A DNA stretch of 64,000 nucleotides from Chrysogorgia sp. JL179-B06 (Eukaryota; Cnidaria; Anthozoa; Scleralcyonacea; Chrysogorgiidae), in the NCBI GenBank assembly GCA_035772405.1, contig JAYKKM010000494.1:806001-870000 (forward strand), read 5' to 3'. This document shows, piece by piece, positions 38,655 to 49,157 of this stretch. Under the pieces are notes generated by a model. It saw only the letters and a list, made by a program, of their open reading frames with translations, made no database searches and was not told the DNA's origin. Position numbers and translations under genes: made by a program. Position 1 is the stretch's first letter; the number at the start of each line of letters is the position of its first letter.

Positions 38655-39254
38655 TAACAATTAGACAACGAGAACGAGTTGTCTATGAGCAGATAGTCAA
38701 CGAGGGCGAAGCCCGAGTTGACTATCTGCTCATAGACAACGAGGGCGAGTTGTCTAATTGTTTTAGTATCAACCATAAACAACCTTTCTAACATTGTTCC
38801 AAATTTTCAGATAGTTTTACCTTTTTGTTTGTAGAAGTCTCCCATTCAAAATGTAGAGTTGCTCGATGGCACATCATAAACAATCGCTCACAAAAAACGA
38901 GTTTGTAATTACTTTGCTTCACATTTGGTATAGATATACTCCATAGGCATAAGCGAATTCATTTTCCTATTCGAAAATGTCAAACTGAACAATTTTCCAT
39001 TACTTTCGGACCAATGTTTTCATGATTTCATCACTCGTATATAAATTTTAGCGGGCGCCATGTTTGGACTAGATTTCAGGTTTGGCCGTGCAGCGTGAAT
39101 ATGTCGTGGCTTCTGATTGGTCAGGATATGAATATTCCAGCATAAGAAGGTTTGTGATTGGGTAACGCTACTCACCGTCTATCACCAATAGACAGTGAGT
39201 AGCTCAGCCAATCAGAATGCCAAATTTGTAATAGACCACTAGTTGGTTGATACC
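38655..39254. mobile_element. Palindrome and TIR element upstream of PNPO
   Basis: A 106-bp hairpin (38656-38761) with ends AACAATTAGACAAC and core GAGGGCGAAGCCCGAG. TAGTATCAACCA (about 38765) is inverted at about 39243. An end of the same style (AACAATTAG / CTAATTGTTTTAGTA) occurs at 50615. Confidence 0.5.
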
Positions 39255-40917
39255 TACTTTTTCTGTTATTAAAACATTGACTTAATAACATCTCCAAGAT
39301 TATAATCTGAGAGACTAATCTTGAGACTATTGTATAATGCTCCTAATAGTGGCTAATACGTCTTTATTATTATTATTATTATTATAATCTTACGAATAAT
39401 ATATCTAAGAATATATTATATATTTTAAAATAATATAATAAAATACTATAAACAACATACCAAAGCATGATTTAGGGTGGATAGAGTGTGCAAAAAGCAA
39501 TGGGATAGGGGTGTGGCGCATCCCCTCTTCTCATTAACTCGTTCACTAGCTGGTCTCTTATATATATCCTCCGCTGTAGTAGCACTTCACACATCCAAAG
39601 ATTGACACACCTGGGTACAAGGCAGGCATATCATATAACAATATTATATATATATATATAGTAGTAAAATATTACTATTAATATTACCTATTACCTATAT
39701 ATATATATATATATATATAGTAGTAAAAAAGTAAAGTGCTGCGTAGACAGTGTTTTGAAAATATAGCAAAGTGAAAAGGTGGTAAATTGCCAAGAATTTA
39801 GTGACGAAATACTGACGTTTCGAGCGGAGCCCTTCATCAGAGTAAGACGAGATGAAATGAAATAAATAGGGCTTATATATATGCCAAAAGGGTGTCACAA
39901 GTAGAAAGTAGCCAATCAAATGCACGGGAGATAAACAAACTGATAATTAATGAGATGGGAAACGTTAAATCATTAGCAAATATATTGAGGGGACTAATAT
40001 ATAATTTATGTATCATCCCCCCTTTCCCCAGTACAATGATGTACAATGTTGTAGGAACATTGTTGTAGGAATTTTTGCCAAATACATCATTGAGTTGAGG
40101 GAGCGGGAGTGAGGACACTACATCTCAATTTGGTTATTTCACACGAGCAGTGTCCCAACAATTTTGATCAGAATTGTTGTTTATTCTTCAAGATATACTG
40201 TACTTGTAAAATGACATATGAACTTTTTGTAAGATGAGCCAAAAATTATTGTTTTAAAAATTATTGAGACGCTTTTCTTGTCTTTAGCAGTAAGATGACA
40301 CAAACTTTCATGTGCGAAATCGAATGGTTATGAAATATCGGACGACGGGATTGTCAACATCATCGTTCCTTACGGAGCGAAGACGTTCGTTGGGGAGGGT
40401 GGAAACGAGTCATAAGGCCTTTTGGAGATGATGGCTTTTATTAACTTATAGGAGATTTATTAAGGATTTATATTGTGACTATATACATATAATTACTCAG
40501 AAACATTTATGAGAAAGAAGATACCCTGAAGTTCACTATTTTCTGCTATTTTCGATCTGTTGTTTAAGGACGTAAAATACAACTGAATTTTAACTCTTAT
40601 TTATACTTTTTTCCTCTCCTTTCTACTCGAGTACTCGTTATATATACTCTTTCCTTAGCTCTAACCCATTGTGTACTTAGTGCTCCCTAACTTCATTAAG
40701 GATTTAATATGCATGCGGGAAGGCTAGAGCAATTAATCTTATTTTTTTTAAGTATAAAATAGTATCCAGCAAACAATGCAGTCAAATTACAGTACTAAAA
40801 ATATGAAATATGAGCTGTGTTCATGTGTATAACATATATATATATATTATATATTAGCTAAACTACTTGTACAATATGCATGCCGTAGATATACCGCTAT
40901 CTGGTTTGTTTTAAACA
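39255..40917. other. Intergenic, PLE-tail remnants and TA tracts
   Basis: TA tracts near 39650 and 39700, then 39722-39870, which carries an inverted PLE-like tail: a hammerhead-like motif at 39810-39844 and a segment translating as YHLFTLLYFQNTVYAALY that recurs at 59636-59710. No gene recognised. Confidence 0.5.
39810..39844 (-). ncRNA. Degenerate hammerhead-like motif
   Basis: On the minus strand: CTGATGA (39840-39834), one extra A, a 4-bp stem GGGC/GCTC, GAAAC and GTC, with a 4-bp stem I TACT/AGTA. The extra A between core and stem II departs from the consensus, so activity is doubtful. Confidence 0.4.
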
Positions 40918-41823
40918 ATGGAGACAAGGTACTTGCCTAAAATTGGAGGATTTAAAGAAAAAAATGAACATTCTTTGTTATTTGACAGCGCTTTAACCGA
41001 CAGAGTTTTGAGACAAAATGCCTTTGAAGAAAGAAAGTTGGTTCATAAAACCCATGTCATCGAACGGGAAAGACAACAATGTTTACAAAAATTGAACTTC
41101 TATCAAAATAAATTTCTCATTCGCCATTTGCCTGTTCTTTGTCGCCGAAAGAATTTACAAGAAGCATCATTATTACAATCTTTTGCTGGAAAACGTTTAC
41201 CTGCGGGCGTGATAAAAGCGGAAGACCTTAGAGATCAGGAAGACGAAGTAAAAAAGATTGAACCGTCTAATTATGTTCTACAGGAGAACGTGGAAGACGT
41301 TTTAACTGGGTATAGAACTCCTAGAAAACACACAGTGTCTGCAACATCGAGAACATCTTATTCATCATGCCAAGTTGTGCAAGCTCTAGAGATGACAGAA
41401 CCAGATTACAGTTCATCGCTTTCATACAGTTCTGAAAGTTTAAACAAAACCCTGAAACCTAATGGTTCTGAAAGCGCTGACATTTCTTTACCTGAAATAA
41501 AATTCCAGATTCGTAATATTTTGACTAGAAGCTGTACTTCATATAATCCGTCACACTGCAGCGTGAGACAAATATTCAATAAAGAAGATAACGTCAGATC
41601 CTTCATGGATAACATCATGCTCACTGAGCATGACCAAACTGGAGGAAGAACTCTTGATAAAAGAAATACTGTATCTTTCAAGCAGAGAAACGACATGTAT
41701 TTTTTGAGCGACACCAAGATCCAACAACGTCAAGAAACTCAGCGAATTCGAGTCATGCGTACTGTTGTGTTAGCATATGATATGATTTTGAGTGAACGAC
41801 TTAAGAAGCTCTGTAAGGCTTAG
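40918..41823 (+). CDS. Unrecognised 301-residue protein, tandem paralogue 1
   Basis: Intronless ORF starting METRYLPKIG. I do not recognise the family. The N-terminus (24-60) is a charged, probably helical stretch, SAL-x-D-x2-LR-x-N-x-FEER-x-L. The middle is Ser/Thr-rich and low in conserved features. The C-terminus (261-281) has YFLS-x2-KI-x-Q-x6-IRV-x-R, then a short basic tail. Both end motifs recur with the same spacing in the ORF at 43081, 1.26 kb downstream on the same strand, which supports both being real genes from a tandem duplication. No signal peptide or membrane segment. Codon-like composition and the lack of stops over 900 bp in AT-rich DNA also favour a gene. Possibly cytoskeletal or germline, but that is a guess. 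Confidence 0.78.
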   Translation: METRYLPKIGGFKEKNEHSLLFDSALTDRVLRQNAFEERKLVHKTHVIERERQQCLQKLNFYQNKFLIRHLPVLCRRKNLQEASLLQSFAGKRLPAGVIKAEDLRDQEDEVKKIEPSNYVLQENVEDVLTGYRTPRKHTVSATSRTSYSSCQVVQALEMTEPDYSSSLSYSSESLNKTLKPNGSESADISLPEIKFQIRNILTRSCTSYNPSHCSVRQIFNKEDNVRSFMDNIMLTEHDQTGGRTLDKRNTVSFKQRNDMYFLSDTKIQQRQETQRIRVMRTVVLAYDMILSERLKKLCKA

Positions 41824-43080
41824 TTTAGGATTAATAGTTTCAAATAAGATGAGTTCAGTATCGATTAACTTTAATCCGAGAATAAAAACCAAAATAATAC
41901 TAGCATGATTAATGAATGAGATTGAAGTGAAATTATAAAATAAGGGAATTTCAATATGGCGAAAAATATTTAAGTCAAAGTAATTACGTATTTGGCCATT
42001 GTACTTAGTGGCACTACGATAAAAATTCACCCCCGTTTTTTAGATTTTCTTTAAGCATAGAATAGTATTTCAGGGTCGAAAGTGATCATCGATGTATAAA
42101 AAAAAATATGGTATTTTGAAGTAAGTATTTTGAGCTCTGAGGTCACTACTATTTACTAGCCACAATTACCAAGAACGTGTTCCAAGTGAGCTCGCAATTT
42201 CAAAAGGTAATATTGTTTGTGACGTCAGATTCTCAATGCTACGCCTGAATTTCAGTCGAGGTTACTTGTTTTCTTCGAGAAGCAGATGAAATGTCCAGCC
42301 GATGAATTTTAAAAAAACGACCTTGAATGAGTTTAAACACCTCAGGTCAGTGGTAGAAAGAAGGGTGTTATGAAGTGGAAAATAACTAAATATAGACCGC
42401 TTTCATATGACCAAGCCTCAACAATTATGTCATTTAGTAAAGGTACAACAGTGACTGAAAACCTTTTTTGAAAAGTTATGCGCGTGAAAAGACTGAAAAC
42501 AACTTGATCGAGGGTTATTATCAGGTTTAGTATAAGAACTAATCGCCGCCAACTCGTAGCCCGTCCGGTGGAAAGTCGGGCTGCGATCGACACAGGCTAC
42601 CAACTCGGCGCTTCGCCCCTCATTAGCTATGAGTTCATATACGACTCGAGCTTATGGTATAATTGTTAAATATACGAGAGTTAGGTTGGATTAAATAGTT
42701 AGATAAAAATGCGCAGAAACATGAAATAAATTTCGCCATGACAACTTGAGAATATTAGAGAAAGACTACAGGCATAGTCAATGATGACGGAGAAGTACAG
42801 AAAATAATTTAGTTAATGAAAAAGAATAGACTGCAATAAAGGACAGACGGTGATCATAGTGGTGACCGTGCTTAATACAGGAATCACAGGATTGACTTAA
42901 GATATATACCTTAATACCTGCATGCATTATCTGTACAAACTTGTTTGCCAAAGCTAATCTGCGCAATTGTTATAGCTATATTTTAAGAAAAACTAAGTAA
43001 ACATTGCCATGTTTTAAATGGTTTAGCCTAAAAGAAGATAATATACTGAAACAGACGTCCATTTCAGCGAGCAAGCCAAT
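41824..43080. other. Spacer between the tandem paralogues
   Basis: No coding sequence or clear repeat recognised. Confidence 0.5.
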
Positions 43081-43980
43081 ATGATTTCTTGGAGTCTAAC
43101 AGATACAATGCCACTAAAAAGTGCTTTACCAGATGTTTATCTTCGAAAGAATCGCTTTGAAGAAAGACTGCTCCAAAATAAACAAAGAAGTATTGAAAAA
43201 ATGGAAAGGAAAGTCATCGCCAGATTAGCTAGAGAGCAAGAGGAATTTGCCATCTTGAACTGTGTTCATCTTGGAAATACTGATATCGTGAAAAGTTCTG
43301 AACTAGCGACAGGCCGCCGAGAGGAAGACATTGATTCAATGAAAATTGATTTTGATCAAAGCACGAAGTCAAGAAAATCAGCGAACTATATTTCAGACCT
43401 AACGGAGATCAGTAAAACAGCGAAAAACAGTGGATGTTCTCGCTCATTTCGGTCGCGAAGTAACTCTACAATTTCAACTTTCGATCTAACTATCATCAAC
43501 AAAACTAAAAAAATCACAGATACTGAAAGGTCGCTAAAGAAATATGAAGTTCTGGATGAAAGTCAATCAAACTATTCTCAAAAGATTTCAGAAAGAAATT
43601 TGTCAGCTACAAACGAGTTAAGAGATCAAAAGCCAAGTAAAGGAAGAGAGCGGGCGAAGTCAGCGCCAATCAGACAAACAGGGGAGGTGATGTTTAGTGG
43701 AAAAGATGGGCGAAATATGAGCCTTACTCCGGTTATAAGAAGTAATATTTCATTGAATGGAATGTCTTATTTAAATTCTTCAACCAAGTTTGGTAAAACT
43801 CTTTCTGTAAAAAAGCTTAATGATCTACCTAAAACAGCTCAAGTACAGTTAAAAAGCAATATCTACTTCCTATCAGAGCACAAGATAAAACAGTGCACAG
43901 ATATGGCAAAAATACGTGTAAAAAGAGCAATTTCTACTAGGACATTCACGCAACCGTCTTTTCAAAACATGTCAAAATAA
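43081..43980 (+). CDS. Unrecognised 299-residue protein, tandem paralogue 2
   Basis: Intronless ORF starting MISWSLTDTM. Residues 14-40 (SALPDVYLRKNRFEERLL, then QNKQRSIEK) align with 24-50 of the upstream paralogue, and 262-282 (YFLSEHKI, IRVKR) align with its C-terminal motif at identical spacing. Between them the two proteins are hardly similar, so the middle evolves fast. It is rich in Lys, Ser and Arg, with a stretch RERAKSAP (about 197-204). An inner Met at residue 10 is an alternative start. No recognised domain. Confidence 0.78.
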   Translation: MISWSLTDTMPLKSALPDVYLRKNRFEERLLQNKQRSIEKMERKVIARLAREQEEFAILNCVHLGNTDIVKSSELATGRREEDIDSMKIDFDQSTKSRKSANYISDLTEISKTAKNSGCSRSFRSRSNSTISTFDLTIINKTKKITDTERSLKKYEVLDESQSNYSQKISERNLSATNELRDQKPSKGRERAKSAPIRQTGEVMFSGKDGRNMSLTPVIRSNISLNGMSYLNSSTKFGKTLSVKKLNDLPKTAQVQLKSNIYFLSEHKIKQCTDMAKIRVKRAISTRTFTQPSFQNMSK

Positions 43981-44171
43981 CTATATGATTTAAATATGTT
44001 TATAACCTGTTTAGTATGCGCATTCTCATTGGTTGTTAGCCATGATCTATTAGAGGACAGTTTACGTCAGATCACGTCAGCCGACTGCTTTTGTCTTTTT
44101 CTATACCCCAGAAATCCCCAAGAGCTTCAGTTGAACGGTTTGTCTTCAATTTTTATTGTATAAAACAACTA

Positions 44172-44317
44172 GATTCCATTTTGCCGTTGTCTGTTCAGTT
44201 ATATATGCACAGAAGACGTCAGAACGACTAGTAAGAACCTCAGTGACGCACTCGATCGACTATCGTCTCGTACGTCATCTGTACATCTAACTGAACAGAC
44301 AACGGCAAAATGGAATC
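44172..44317. mobile_element. 146-bp TA-flanked MITE
   Basis: Ends GATTCCATTTTGCCGTTGTC and inverse, about 29-bp TIRs, TA on both sides (44170-44171 and 44318-44319). Tc1/mariner style. Confidence 0.75.
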
Positions 44318-44729
44318 TATTTGTTAAATTGATAACCGTTAACGTATTTATTTAAAGTAAGTGACTTGGCTTCAAATTCATGTCGAAAAAGCTGTTTTAA
44401 AGTCAAATATGTAGGTTAGGGTATATACATTGTAGATATACCTATTTTAGTGTAATAAATCCGTTAAAGGAAATAAAAAAACAAATGTAAATTTTTCTGA
44501 ATTGTGATACAAAAAGTCATTGGGAGGCTTACACTAGTTTTTTCACCAATGTGGTATTTTAGTTATTTGGTGTGTTTCCCAGCTCCTTTCACAATTTAAC
44601 AGTGATTCGAGTGAAGGACTAAAACTGAGGACACATTGTCTGAAACGTCGTCTATGAAGTATTAAGTACATGTATTTTTCGACATATCGAAGTTCTCTGC
44701 TTCTCTTTTTCATATTACATATATATACA

Positions 44730-45050
44730 TATAAGTAATATTTGGCATTTCACTCGATTAAATCACAGGTTCTAAGGATTTATGGTGAAGGAAAATTTCG
44801 AGTGTTGGAATATATACATTTTAAGACCAAACCGGGACCAGTTGCGAAAAATGCAAATTAGAGGCCTTCCGGCTGGAATCGAACCCGCAACCCTGCGATG
44901 CTAGCTAGTGCAGTGCTCTGACCACTGAGCTATGGAAGCCGTTGCCGAGAGCCTAGTCACGAGTTCTGTATATATAGTGGTGGTAATGCCGGGATAAGAT
45001 GCTGGGTATATTACAAGTAATATTTGGCAACTACATGTTCTAAGGACTTT
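44730..45050 (-). repeat. SINE-like unit, CGTAGCTCAGTGG family
   Basis: Minus-strand copy with head around 44860-44942 (B box inverted as GGAATCGAACC, A box CATAGCTCAGTGGTCAGAGC read on the minus strand) and the shared body on both sides. Confidence 0.75.
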
Positions 45051-46293
45051 CCTACATATACACACACGTTACTAACTTCCTTCTTTAGGCAATTACATTT
45101 GTGACAGTTTGTAAAACTAATTGCATAGGTTTCCGATGGTATGCTAACATCATCATTATTGCATCATGCCAATTTATATACCTATTACGTGTGACTCTAT
45201 ACTGTATGTTGATTAGGCTAAATGTAATTTAGGCAAGTAAAAAAGGAGACAATGTTAATCAGCGGGATATAGGACTCAATGTTGGTCAGCGGTCTCCTAC
45301 ATATTATAATATGCGGGGGCACCTCAGCGCTCATCAGAGTCTTGTCAGCGTAGTCTGAGCTTGACTTGTTTTGCGCGCGCTATTGACAGTACTGGTGGAT
45401 ACGTGGAATTTCTTACTTTGCGCTGTGTTGACCCACCCACCCACTCCTAAAAAGACAAGGTAAGTATATATATTTCCACTGCTTTGACAGTGTGACTGGT
45501 GCCTGGAGGTGGGTTGTGGTGGGGTTGCCATGGTCACCTCTGATCAGGGGTGGCACCCCCTATGGCTTGGCACCAATCCTCCAATAATGTCAATTGGTGA
45601 TCTCTTTTTATAAGAAAATATATAGGTAGAAAACATGTATTTTATCATGGCATTGTCATCTTGCCTTTAAATTTAGTTACATTTTAGCAAGGTCATAAAT
45701 AAACTACTTATTTTTTCCTTGGTTGGTCAGTCTATACTACTGTAGTGACATGATATTTTGCATGACTTCCACTTGTCTGCACTTAATAGCCAGAAATTGT
45801 GTTCAGTTAATAACTAGTAATTACAAAAATGGTGCATTTTGTACTCATGTATAGTCATGGGTCAAATATATATGTGATGCACCATTTTTGTAAAAGAGCT
45901 TATTAAGCTTTTTACCATGTAATTAATTAGTTAAATTATATATCATATAAGCACTGTTCATCAATTTTAATACAAGCATTTTGCCAAAAGAGTTTTTCAA
46001 GCATTATTATTACTAAAACAGAAAGCATTCTCTAAGTGCTTAATACAAGAACTGTTTTTACTAATCAGCATAATATACAGTAGGTGTAAAAATCAACAAT
46101 TGTATCTGGTTTCATTCTTAATAATATACATGTACAGGAAAATGCTTCTTGACTGTGATTGGCTGATTCGAGTGCAGTTAATCCCAAACAAGTGCAAAAA
46201 TGTGTTATTACTATTTACAGTGCAAGAAATTGTTTATATCACAGTGCAAAAATCTGTTATCACAGTCTCAAACATTTTCCTGTATATTATTAA

Positions 46294-46454
46294 GTAATAG
46301 TATGATTTCTTGTGCAAATTGGAAAAATACGCACTTGTGAGTTTTTCAAAGACCTCAAATAGCACTCGTGCTTTGGACTCATCCTATTTTGATATACTTT
46401 AAAAACTTACTTGTGCATGTTTTTTCCACATTGCACTCAAAATCATACTATTAC
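46294..46454. mobile_element. 161-bp TIR element beside the ARRDC 3' end
   Basis: Ends GTAATAGTATGATTT and AAATCATACTATTAC, with TTGTGCAA / TTGCACTCAA continuing the arms. It lies 55 bp past the arrestin stop and may form part of its 3' UTR. Confidence 0.6.
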
Positions 46455-46508
46455 CTACACATAGTAATCACCTAAATCATACACTGTACCTGTATAATAG
46501 AATAGAAA

Positions 46509-47636
46509 TTATTGAGTAGATTTTTTCTCACTCAAATTCTCAACAACAGAATATGGAGGAGGTGGTTGACTAGGTAGTTGAGTATCCATAAATGGTGGTT
46601 GTACAGTAACAGGTGGTGGGTTTTGATGCATACCTCCTGGTGGTGCACTATGTAGTCCATGTGGTTGAACTGGAGGATGTATCATTGGTGGTAATGCTGG
46701 TTGAGATGTTTGGATACCACTTGCAATGGTTATTGGTAATTTAATCAAAGCAGGAATGGCACTTGGAATAGCAACTTGAACAACAAATTGATAGTTAACA
46801 TGAAGACATTTACAGTTCTCAAAACTTGGTGTGATATTTGTAGGTATGTTAAGTCGAACATTTTGCCAACTTTCTTCAGCCCTTGGTTGAACACCTTCGG
46901 TCAAAGTCACAGAGGACTCTGTAGACTGATTACTTTCCTTTGATGTATGGTTAATCAAAACAACTTCTTTCACAAGCTTTGCCTCAACTTTTCGTAATTC
47001 TTTATCGGTTTCCCTATTGTCCAACTCAACAGAGAACATGATGGGCTCCCCAACGAAGAAAGCTTGTTTCTCCAATTGACAGCGAAGACGAATAGGTCCT
47101 GACTGACAACAAAGACAACACAAGAATTTTTCTTTCATGGCATTAGCTGGCTCCAAAAGGTTAGGTGTTAGCTCTGAGGTGGGGTTTAACACAACTTGAA
47201 ATGGAATCTTTGCTTCAACGTCTGATTTTAGTATCGAGTCCATATCAAAGGCGATTCTGATGTAATATCTGATATACCCAGTACAACGAGTTGATTCAAA
47301 AGATGGTGGAAGATTGCTTGGTAAATGAAAGTTAAATGAATAGTTATAATCACCAGGGCCAAGCCATATATCATTCGAAGAAGCAGCAGCTGTAAGAAGT
47401 ATTACTTTTTCTTTAAAATACTCTTCGTGATTCGAGTATGATTTTCTGTTATCTCCCGAACCTGTAGACCAAGAACAATAGCTTTTCCCTTTAAATGTCA
47501 TTGTTAACTGGTGAAATCTCGTTTCTTTATTTAATGACACAGTTGCATTACCAGCAACAGTTTCTCCTGGGTAGTAAAAACCTTTAGGATCGGAGAAATT
47601 GATTTGAAAGTGTGCCATTTTGGAAACTGACAACAT
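46509..47636 (-). CDS. Alpha-arrestin (arrestin domain-containing protein), intronless
   Basis: A 375-residue protein. The N-terminal arrestin fold (about 10-155) shows FSDPKGFYYPGETVAGN, LTMTFKGKSYCSW, DIWLGPGDYNYSFNFHLPS and LPPSFESTRCTGYIRYYIR. The C-terminal fold (about 180-310) shows RCQLEKQAFFVGEPI and a closing NYQFVVQVAIPSA. The tail is Pro-rich with one PPPY (359-362), a WW-domain ligand used by alpha-arrestins to recruit NEDD4-type ubiquitin ligases to membrane cargo. Most family members carry two PPxY motifs; only one is seen here. CCLCC near 172-176 may be palmitoylated (inference). MAHFQINF at residue 7 may be the real start. The single exon suggests a retroposed or ancestrally intronless copy. 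Upstream sequence has short GGAACA repeats. Confidence 0.93.
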   Translation of the reverse strand: MLSVSKMAHFQINFSDPKGFYYPGETVAGNATVSLNKETRFHQLTMTFKGKSYCSWSTGSGDNRKSYSNHEEYFKEKVILLTAAASSNDIWLGPGDYNYSFNFHLPSNLPPSFESTRCTGYIRYYIRIAFDMDSILKSDVEAKIPFQVVLNPTSELTPNLLEPANAMKEKFLCCLCCQSGPIRLRCQLEKQAFFVGEPIMFSVELDNRETDKELRKVEAKLVKEVVLINHTSKESNQSTESSVTLTEGVQPRAEESWQNVRLNIPTNITPSFENCKCLHVNYQFVVQVAIPSAIPALIKLPITIASGIQTSQPALPPMIHPPVQPHGLHSAPPGGMHQNPPPVTVQPPFMDTQLPSQPPPPYSVVENLSEKKSTQ

Positions 47637-48932
47637 TCACAACGCCCCCGGAGGCAGAACACCGGAACATAATTTCGGAACACCGGAACAAGAACATCGG
47701 AACAAGCCCCGTACCCAAATACAAACTCTTTCTACACGAAGATGAACATGCGAATCAGAGTCTGCCAGTGTTGCAGGCCTCTTAGATCTGCAAATGGAAA
47801 AATCCACCCCCTCCATTTGACTCGGCGTGGTAAGGAAAAAAAGGCTGGCGCTCAGCTAGTGTTTGTGACACGTGCTTAGTTTCCTGAATCAAACGTGTGT
47901 CAGGGTAACGAATTGATTGCAGTGCATCGCATCGTTTGAACTATAATTTGCATGTAAACTCTAGATTTATTTTGGAGTCCGATCCTGACTTCGCGGCGTT
48001 ATGAAATGTTCAAGACGATTTGAACAGTTGCGGTTCGCTTGTTTGTGAACCACTGCGGGCTGGCCATTTTATGGGACGCCTCGATATTTGATCAATCCTT
48101 CTTATATATAAATTATCCATTTTCAAGTTTTCTAAGAAGTAAATATACCTGAGTGATCAATTATTGTGATATTTTTCGTAAAATTGATCATTTACTACAG
48201 TAATCTTTTCGATACATAGAAGCTGCTACGAGCATGCTGCTGAAACAGCGCGAATAAGTTTGCGAATGGAAGTGTTTGATGAGTGACTAGTAAAGAAATA
48301 TATTTTGTTTCTTCTGATGTTTTGTTCATTTGGATTTTCAAAGATTCAGGAACTAAAGCCAGCCGGGCCAGCTTGTTCGTCAGAAACGGCGTTGCGCGCT
48401 TGTTTTCTTCATGGCTCTTTAAGGACATTAATACATTATTACCTAATGAATCTTGCAAGTTTAGGATGAAATATGCGGGCAGGTAACTAATTTTCACTAA
48501 CAACAAAAAAAATCGCAGTAACATTAGAAGAAATTGAGAAATATATACCTAATTAAATGGACCCTGCTTTTCAGTGGGTCCGAATTTTCACCAGCACAGA
48601 GATGACCAAATTTAACTTTTGGGGGTAAGAGATTTGTCATATAAACATTTCCCGTTTTACAACCCCCCTTAATTTTGTACGTCGACGAAAAATCGGGGAA
48701 AAATGCCCAAAATTTCACAATTTTCGTGGATTTTGGCAAAAATTCCTTATTAAAACTAACCTTCATAAAAAAAGTTAAAACGGAAAATGAAGTTTCACCT
48801 ATATATTACATATCTGGATGGCCAGCAGTTAATAACAAGGTTAGCTGACTGAGAGTGCGCTGTAAATTCGAAACTCACTTGCGTTTAGCTGCTGCGTTTG
48901 TGTTGTACTAATTATAATAAACACTAAAGAAA
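47637..48932. other. Intergenic, no gene recognised
   Basis: Short ACACCGGAACA-type repeats at 47660-47705 directly upstream of the arrestin. The rest shows no coding signal. Confidence 0.5.
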
Positions 48933-49157
48933 GTGAAGTTTTTGAAATCTGTGGCATCGGCAGAGCGGTCTTTTTCAAAACTAAAACTCATTAAGACATA
49001 ACTTAGATCCACAATGACACAAGAGAGACTAGATGATTTGGCTATTCTGTCAATTGAAAATGCTGAAGCAAGGTCGATTGACAAGAAGAGAATGATTAAC
49101 AGTTTTGCAAGTCTCAATGCAAAGGTGCAAGGACAGGCAATAATGAGACTGTGCTGA
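48933..49157 (+). pseudogene. hAT transposase C-terminal dimerisation domain, one stop
   Basis: The plus strand reads SVASAERSFSKLKLIKT, then a TAA stop (48997-48999), then LRSTMTQERLDDLAILSIEN. This is the signature of the hAT family dimerisation region. It ends at a TGA at 49155. The rest of the transposase is absent. It may be a remnant of an autonomous partner of the hAT-like elements in the window. Confidence 0.8.

Larger units (their letters stand above)
43981..46293. other. Intergenic: MITE, SINE-like copy, no gene
   Basis: Contains the TA-flanked MITE (44172), a degenerate PLE-tail motif at 44625-44649 (CTGAGGACACATTGTCTGAAAC) and the SINE-like unit at 44730. A donor-like AAG|GTAAGT near 45460 after a GC-richer stretch (45310-45460) could be an untranslated first exon, unproven. 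Confidence 0.4.

Noticed and set aside
41406..41733. Minus-strand ORFs within the 40918 gene
   Set aside because: Antisense shadows; the plus strand shares motifs with its paralogue.
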